A stretch of 64,000 nt of DNA, from contig NC_020166.2 in NCBI RefSeq assembly GCF_000224145.3, forward strand, positions 3,642,948 through 3,706,947, written 5' to 3'. Positions 58,101 through 64,000 of the stretch are shown here, one piece after another. Both the position numbers and the translations under genes were made by a program. Position 1 is the first letter of the stretch; every line of letters begins with the position of its first letter. The stretch comes from Ciona intestinalis (lineage: Eukaryota; Chordata; Ascidiacea; Phlebobranchia; Cionidae). Below the pieces are notes generated by a model, which was not told where the DNA came from, searched no databases, and saw only the letters and a list, made by a program, of their open reading frames with translations.

Positions 58101-61100
58101 TTTTTAATTTAATTTCCAACATAAAATTAATTTCTTACTGTTTTATCTGATATCTCAATAAACATTTATAATGTGTGTACGTTTCAGCACTACAATCAAG
58201 TAGTGATACAGATCTGAAAAAATTGCCTCAAAAATCTGAAAGTTCCGATTCACAGAAGAGTGTGTAAGTAACATGTCGCTTTACTTCCCTTTTATTTAAA
58301 CTAGTTTAAACACCTCACAAAAGTCACAAAATAAGAGAAAACTTTTTTATCAAAATAAAAATTTCATTGCTGCTGCTACCAGACAATTTTTAAGACCTGT
58401 TTTTCTAAAATAGAAACAATAGATTTGAAATAAAACCAACGTATTGTCCGTCATGTGCCAAATCTTTCCAATAAGTAAGTCTCTAAAAATGTGAGAAAAA
58501 AATGGTTCAACTTTTAATAAAATCTGCATTTTTAATTTTTAATAAACATTATTAAAAAAATTACTATTTTTCCTAAAAATTACTACAAAAAACAAAACCT
58601 AAAATACACTTATTACATTTTCTCAGGTCTTCATCAAAAATGACGGTTAATATGAACGATTTGGAAATCTTGATCATAAGAGATTTTCATTCAACACAAT
58701 CTGAGGCGTTCATTCTTGCTTTGAATTCAACATTAAAATATGATGAAAGTGGAAAAACACAACTGGTAACTGATCTAAAAAACAATTTTTGTTAATAAAC
58801 AGTGTAATGCAACTGAATGAAAATTTAATTAAGAAAAAGCACAATTGAGTTCATACACCTCAATCCTACATATGAGTATATATAGGTATTAAAAAGTGGT
58901 TGTTTTTTATTGAATGCCAATTTGGAGAACCCATAAATGACCACTGGGTTAGGTTGAGTTAAGTGGTCACAATTCCAGCGCTGTAACCGATGTTTCGCAG
59001 TGCAAATATCTTAGTCTAATATTTTTTTGTTTAATTTTCAGATTGACGCAAATGTTCGTGACTTAACCATGGTTCGATGTTTATATGAGACTTTCGTGAA
59101 ACAAAAACAACTCGGAAAATCTCGTTTTAAAGAAATATTATCACCCTGCAATATAAGTGCACATGGATTGATGACAGAAACAGTACAGGTTTGAACCCAC
59201 AGTTTCCATTCTTTTCTTTGTGGGTGAGGTTCTTGTCAAGGACCTGGGATTTAAGCCAGATTTGGCCCATTACCCTAACACCCGGAAAGCCCATTTAAGT
59301 CCTTTGTGCGACCAGTGCCCAACTTTGCGACACCGCATCGCAGTTTTCTCACCAATTTTTATCCTCACATGCTTACAAGTTACCACACTCTTCAACTTTG
59401 TGTATGATTTTTGCTTTGATATGGCTTATAATTTGAACAACCCATTAGTGACCGCTGGTTTGGAGAAATGCTCGTGTCTTGCCCAAGGACTTATACATCG
59501 ATAAGTATTGATATCGCCGTCAAGCATTGAACCGGGTACCCTCTAGTTACAATGCGGGCGCCTAAACCACTGAGCCACGGTGCTGGTCAACCAACAGTAT
59601 ATTAAAGTTAAATATACTATAAATCTTTTTTCTAATTTTTCTTGAAGGATTTTCACCTGTCAATAAATGACATCCAGTTAAAAATATCACCATCGGTGGT
59701 GACTACATTCAATGATATACTTGCTCAGTTGTATCCAATCACTGAACAAGGAGGTAATGCAAGTACAAAAAACACCACAGCTGGAAGGCCAGCCTTCAAT
59801 TTTTCTTCTATGAAGGTATAACGTTTAAAAATCTTGTCATATACCATTTTCCTTGGGTCTTTTTTCTCTTTGCAAAATAATAACAAACATGCAAATTAAT
59901 ATGAAACACAAAAAAAAACAATTATTTATGTGGTAATTACCGATTATCGCACTGTTAAAGCTACGGTAGACAAAATTCTATAATGCAAATTAACTGTGTA
60001 ACATTGAAACAGCATATTTTTGATATTTTTTAAAGTGGAATTTTGTTTAAACAATCACTATTTTAAAATTTATTTAACAGAAATGTTGTAGTAAACAGAA
60101 AAATTAACGCAAACAAAAGTTCTTTTTTTATACGTGGTGCCTGCTTATATGTTTTCATTTACATAACTTTGTATTCATTGTTATGTGATTGTTTTTTCCA
60201 TGGTATAACATATATATACCCTTTTCCTTATTTTTAAGATCCAAGATTTGAATTCTAAAGTGATGTCTGAAGTAAAATCAACATCTGTTGGTAAGTTTAT
60301 AATTATCATTAATTATAATTATCATTATAAATTAAATGTATTATTATTTTTTTGTTTTGTTTAGGGTAATTTTTTTGTTTTGTTTAGGATAAACTATTTT
60401 CTGTTCTGTAATCTTTGTAGGGTGCTTTCTTTACCAATACCTTGATTAATCAGAAATTGTTCATATCTTTGCCCACTGAAGTATCTTTATAGTTTTTTTC
60501 GGCTTGCCTTTTACACACACTTTTGTTTCTATTAGAAGTTTAACTTGATAATAATTAAACATAAATGGCTTGTTTTTCTGCTAGGTGTAGTGACCATGCT
60601 TATTTTTTAATTAAATGTATATATATATGTTTTTACCTGTAAGCGTGTTTTAACAACTGTTGTTTTGCTGATTTATTTTCTTATACAGATCCACCAACTG
60701 TTGCAACACGCAACGTCATACGTGAAACAGGGAATTTATCTATTGGTAGAATTCAAGTTCAGTTGGAGGTTGGATGTGGACAACACACAATACCTCTGCT
60801 ATTGCTGCAGTTATCATTAAATGGTTGGTTTGTTACTTTGTTTTAATGCATATTTTTGGCGCTGTGGCAAAGTGGATAGCGTGCCTACCTCCAACCTAGA
60901 GGTAATGGATTCAAGTGTCATCGTTGCTATCATTGTGAGAGCATGTCTCTTTGGGTTAGACACTTAATGGCAATTGCTCCAACCCAGTGGTCACTAATGG
61001 GAAATTATCAGCCGTACATAAAAAAAAAGAAAAAATCCCCCCCCCCCCAGAAAATGGATTAGCCACAATGTAACATACATGGTACCGTGTAAGCTGGCAC

Positions 61101-63044
61101 GAGGTGTATGAACACCGTGTTATAACAACTGTCTTTTTTGGCCCCGCCAGGATAAAGTAAGTTAGATTTACACATTCATGGTTTTCATACTTTTTATCAC
61201 TAAACCAGATTATTTAATCCAAAAAATCAAATTTCAAAATTTTATTACAGGATAGGTGAAAAATAACTTTCAGTTATACTACACATACACCCACAATGGT
61301 AGCAGCGTCATTTCAAATTTATGTCCAAAAAGTAGCAAAAGTAAACAACACCATAACAAAAATCTATTTCCACAGCCACAGTTGAAGATTGGAGTGCGGG
61401 TGAAATGTCGGGTGATTGTACCCTGACGATGGTGGCTGCTTATTTTAACGATAACTTGTCCGTTTGGGAGCCTTTAGTTGAACCAGTTGAAAAAAATCCG
61501 GGAACTTTAGAAGCAAAATATGAACCTTGGAAAGTTCGTGCACGATTACAACAGAAATCTCAAGTAAATATAGGATTTTTTTATTATTTTTTTTTGCTTA
61601 AGTAAATATAATGTATAAAATCGGTTTGTTTTTTTTAAAAAGACTTTCAAATGTAGAAAGTTTTTAATGTAATTACGATTTTAAATTTTTAGTATCCTGG
61701 GGAATATATATTGGAATAGCATGTTCATAATAAAATATGACTTAATTAGTTGGCGTAATAAATTTGCGTAGTTAGTTAACAATCTTATATTAATTTTGAG
61801 ATTGTATGAACATACGTCGCATATTGTGGTTTTCTAAATATAGGTAGTACAAGAACATTGTATTGAAAAAAACCAGCAGATAAAGTTTCGAAACCATTGA
61901 ACTGATGCTTTTACATAATAAAGTCTTTATTTTTAACTAAAAATAACTTTTAGGGTAACATTTTTTATTTGTGGGTAACTTAAAATAAATTTTAGGATAA
62001 CCAGAGATTTTTGAATTCTGACGAACCACTAATGGTGTTTACCATAGAATCTGAGCAAGTGTTAGAAACGAATATATCAAATACTGGACTTAAGGTTTGT
62101 GAAATTGTATATTTACTATATTACACTTAATTTTTCTATTTAATTCACACAAAGGGCAGTTATAGTACTGTGGGGTAAGATGGGACACAGTTGGCACAAA
62201 CCATACTTGTTTATATTAAGGTTTACCTTGATGATAATTAACATAAATCGTTTGTTTGTCTGCTATATATAGCGACCACTTTTATTTTCTTTTAACTAAA
62301 TATGTTTTAACTGTAAGCATGTTTTAACAACGGTTGTTTTGTTGCTCGGTCCTGTCTTTTTATTTAAAATATTTCTAAATCTTCGCTACCGTAATTGAAG
62401 AGACAAATAAAGTTATTTAAGTCGCGGGTCTATTTTATAATTCTGTAAATGTTCTTTGTTTACTAACTGCATGAGATGAGAAAATAGAAAGAAATAATGT
62501 TCATCTTACCCCACCCTACTATACAACTTTTCCATAATGACTTTTAACACGTGCTATTTTTACCATACTACATATTTGCTTCTAATCTAGGTTTGTAAAC
62601 ACATTTTAATAATGATTAAAACTGGCAATTAGTGCAAAAAAATTGAAATTATATTGCCTGATTTCATAATATACTGATTTATTTTCCCATATTTCATATT
62701 TACTGAAAATATTTTGCCCATATTTTATAACATACTGAAATTATATCGCCCATATTTTATAATCTACTGAAAATATTTTGCCCATATTTTATAATACACA
62801 ATCACATAATTGTAAAGTAACACCCACAAATAATTTCCTAGGTTATCAACACTCTTACATCAAACTTTATGGGTGATACAAGCGCAGACGAATTCCAAAA
62901 TAATAAATCGCTGACTCAGTCAAGACTTCGAATACAGCAGGAAAGTGCAGCTTTCGTCGTAACAAATTATCTTGGTCGTAATATTAATTTTATTCATGGA
63001 GATGGNCTAACTGTTGTTGGTGATTCATTGGAATCAGATTCAGG
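46174..63044 (+). CDS. VPS13: VPS13A/C-type bulk lipid-transfer protein, 3' end beyond window
   Basis: A VPS13-family protein, a rod that moves lipids between organelle membranes at contact sites. Exons: 46174-46273, 47176-47219, 48827-48973, 49464-49618, 50102-50238, 50512-50666, 51624-51857, 52809-52919, 53824-53967, 54446-54613, 55261-55444, 55956-56032, 56304-56532, 57396-57566, 58188-58263, 58627-58765, 59042-59188, 59648-59815, 60239-60290, 60689-60823, 61376-61563, 61996-62094, 62842-63044. All phases agree. Exons 1-2 give the chorein start ([16 protein letters not shown], then [17 protein letters not shown]). Later landmarks are [40 protein letters not shown] and [11 protein letters not shown]. 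Exon 3 corresponds to roughly residue 900 of human VPS13A, so most of the N-terminal channel is absent. One N sits in the last exon. The C-terminal domains lie to the right. Confidence 0.94.
46440..46640. repeat. CTAACC-rich repeat, second copy
   Basis: Same family as 17330-17480, with more repeat units (accccctaaccatcaacccc) and the same flanks. VPS13 intron 1. Confidence 0.6.
46915..47090 (+). mobile_element. Second SINE-like family, copy 3
   Basis: Contains agtgaccacgcttattttct, gcatgttttaacaactgttg and the tail aattaaagttattattata. VPS13 intron 1. Confidence 0.55.
47220..48826. other. VPS13 intron 2, no exons found
   Basis: Searched for further N-terminal VPS13 exons on the plus strand and found none. 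AT-rich with a 50 N gap. This is where about 850 residues would be expected. Confidence 0.6.
48635..48684. other. Assembly gap, 50 N, in the intron where VPS13 coding sequence is missing
   Basis: Placed between exon 2 (ends 47219) and exon 3 (starts 48827). If the gap is truly 50 bp, it cannot hold the missing exons. Confidence 0.99.
49795..50020 (+). mobile_element. tRNA-derived SINE, partial
   Basis: Starts inside the B box (aatgggttcaaggctcg), carries tagtggtcactaatgggttg and ends aaagcaagttacattcattc. It lies in a VPS13 intron. Confidence 0.65.
51150..51625. repeat. Palindromic repeat cluster in a VPS13 intron
   Basis: A segment from 51150 (accaggcatagtataaacaa) is the inverse of one at about 51280-51345. 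A direct, slightly diverged copy of the right arm (from ttccctgatgaagt to agccactaatatatta) follows at 51525-51625, ending at the exon acceptor at 51624. Confidence 0.7.
53385..53545. repeat. Dispersed repeat, copy 1 (gtagttgaacgattc type)
   Basis: Shares tatagttgaacgattct, agatctggtgctacga and gactgacgatgccatttaga with 56560-56765. Related sequence appears inverted near 3965-4080. Probably a non-autonomous element. VPS13 intron. Confidence 0.55.
53991..54222 (+). mobile_element. MITE copy 30 with a duplicated 5' end
   Basis: Forward copy in a VPS13 intron. The first terminal repeat and the gggacacatttagcacat stretch appear twice in succession. It begins ~25 bp after the exon donor at 53967. 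Confidence 0.83.
56135..56270 (+). mobile_element. MITE fragment abutting a VPS13 exon
   Basis: The core (caacggtctataggagtcgt, then tgtttactagcaaatgggac) is present but the first terminal repeat is not. It ends within ~35 bp of the exon starting at 56304, so it lies in the branch-point/polypyrimidine zone. Confidence 0.7.
56560..56765. repeat. Dispersed repeat, copy 2
   Basis: Same family as 53385-53545. Its two ends (ggatctggtgccacg and ttagcaccagattctta) are inverted repeats, suggesting a foldback element. Confidence 0.55.
57164..57356 (+). mobile_element. MITE copy 31
   Basis: Forward copy ~40 bp upstream of the VPS13 exon at 57396, with ends tatagtagggtgggagaaga and ctttccccaccctactata. 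Confidence 0.87.
59340..59590 (-). mobile_element. tRNA-derived SINE, reverse copy
   Basis: On the minus strand the head reads ccgtggctcagtggtttagg (A box) then acccggttcaatgc (B box). The body motif aacccattagtgaccgctgg is on the plus strand. Confidence 0.7.
60500..60670 (+). mobile_element. Second SINE-like family, copy 4 (3' truncated)
   Basis: Contains tgtttttctgctaggtgtag and gcgtgttttaacaactgttg, and stops just before the VPS13 acceptor at 60689. Confidence 0.55.
60858..61175 (+). mobile_element. tRNA-derived SINE, fullest copy
   Basis: The head looks like a tRNA promoter, with an A-box-like tggcaaagtgg near 60866 and a B-box-like ggattcaagt near 60907. The body contains tccaacccagtggtcactaa and ends with gataaagtaagtta, as in other copies. 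It lies in a VPS13 intron. Confidence 0.72.
62161..62524 (+). mobile_element. MITE split by a second SINE-like element
   Basis: The outer ends are MITE (tatagtactgtggggtaaga; catcttaccccaccctacta). Between ~62215 and ~62420 lies the SINE-like family ending in acaaataaagttatt. A nested insertion is the simplest reading. Confidence 0.7.
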
Positions 63045-63365
63045 GTAAGATGTGGAAACATACACAAGTATCACTTAATCATAATGATCTTGTTTATAAT
63101 CTGTAATAATATGTAATACCTTTGTTTGTCTTTGTTCATTTAATAAATTACTTTTTTATTATTTATCTATTGTTGGCGATTCATTGGAATCCGAATCAGG
63201 GTAAAATGTGTGGAAAGTAATACTTAATTATAAAAATCTTGTTAAAATTATATAATAATATATAATGACTTTTTTGTCTTTGTTCATTTAATAAGTTTCT
63301 TTTTTTTATTATTTATCTATTGTTGGCGATTCATTGGAATCAGATTCAGGGTAAGATGTGTGGAA
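63013..63365 (+). repeat. Three tandem copies of an exon end with splice donor
   Basis: The 3' end of the last VPS13 exon (gttggtgattcattggaatc then agattcagg/gtaaga) recurs at about 63172 and 63323 with the donor preserved. The period is ~150 bp and includes the AT-rich intron flank. Confidence 0.85.
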
Positions 63366-63544
63366 AGTAAAACTTAATTATAAAAATCTTGTTAAAATTC
63401 AATAATAATAATAATAACTTTATTTGTCTTTGTTCATTAAAAGTTCGTTTTTTTATTATTGTTTGACTGTTGTGAGTTAATTTAATAATTGAAAACAGAC
63501 AAGTTTTTGTTGTCTCAAAACTACATTTTTACGCATTTAAGGTT

Positions 63545-63685
63545 ACATAATAATTGTTAGAATAATAATAAATGCATTAATTACTTTATTTGTCTCTTTG
63601 ATTATGGTGGCGAAGGTTTAAAAATATTTTAATGGTGACTACACTTGGAAGAAAAACGAGCCATTTATGTTTAATTATTTTTAAG
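63545..63685 (-). mobile_element. Second SINE-like family, copy 5
   Basis: Inverted copy with actttatttgtctctttgat and aacgagccatttatgtttaa. Confidence 0.55.
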
Positions 63686-63802
63686 TTAAACTAGTGGAAA
63701 TAAAAGTGTGAAATACTCTTTATCCACATCAGCCTTATTTTGGTCGATTACCACATTAAACTTTTTTTTTACTGAAAAAATAATTTTTACTTTATGTGAA
63801 TT

Positions 63803-63927
63803 NNNNNNNNNNNNNNNNNNNNNNNNNNNNNNNNNNNNNNNNNNNNNNNNNNNNNNNNNNNNNNNNNNNNNNNNNNNNNNNNNNNNNNNNNNNNNNNNNN
63901 NNNNNNNNNNNNNNNNNNNNNNNNNNN
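63803..63927. other. Assembly gap, 125 N
   Basis: Lies in a VPS13 intron, followed by SINE-tail-like agttacattcattcaat. Confidence 0.99.
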
Positions 63928-64000
63928 AGTTACATTCATTCAATAATCTAAGTTGCATAATTAAATTTTGTTTTTTATAATACCTATTAGTTTATATAAA

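Noticed and set aside
60858..60930. tRNA gene
   Set aside because: A- and B-box-like sequences are present but no cloverleaf can be drawn; the segment is the head of a SINE.

Overview
This looks like a eukaryotic, chordate window, most likely from the sea squirt Ciona (inference). It is AT-rich, with intron-dense genes whose exons encode chordate-type proteins (atrophin/RERE, glypican, TRAF, VPS13). It is littered with copies of a ~190 bp terminal-inverted-repeat MITE whose ends read roughly TAGTAGGGTGGGGGAAG. Runs of N mark assembly gaps, three of them exactly 50 N, so probably of unknown true size. Genes were rebuilt by hand from splice sites and reading-frame phase. Nearly all internal exon joins agree in phase.

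Layout. (1) About 0.3-18.7 kb, minus strand: a RERE/atrophin-type corepressor with BAH, ELM2, SANT and GATA zinc-finger exons, then a low-complexity tail reaching the atrophin C-R-T-D motif. It runs off the left edge. (2) 19.5-28.4 kb, minus strand: a complete glypican of the GPC3/GPC5 type, from signal peptide to GPI tail. (3) 28.4-31.9 kb: intergenic. (4) 31.9-32.8 kb, plus: a coiled-coil protein resembling CCDC122. (5) 33.7-37.6 kb, plus: a TRAF adaptor, closest to TRAF4, with introns largely filled by MITEs. (6) 38.0-43.6 kb: a head-to-head pair of paralogous genes that I do not recognise. Each has four exons with identical phases: a ~135-residue N-terminal domain, a variable proline/serine/threonine linker with a conserved F-D-L-F motif, and a C-terminal TPR-like helical region. 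This inverted duplicate is the most novel item here. (7) 43.6-46.2 kb: intergenic, with an orphan membrane-protein-like exon. (8) 46.2 kb to the right edge, plus: a VPS13A/C-type lipid-transfer protein. Its first two exons are followed directly by exons for roughly residue 900 onward, so about 850 residues are missing beside a 50 N gap.

The genes are not an operon or a pathway. They cover a nuclear corepressor, a cell-surface proteoglycan, a signalling adaptor, a bulk lipid-transfer protein, and two novel tunicate-type TPR proteins that probably share one bidirectional promoter. Introns and spacers are dominated by the MITE, tRNA-derived SINEs, a second SINE-like family and short tandem repeats.
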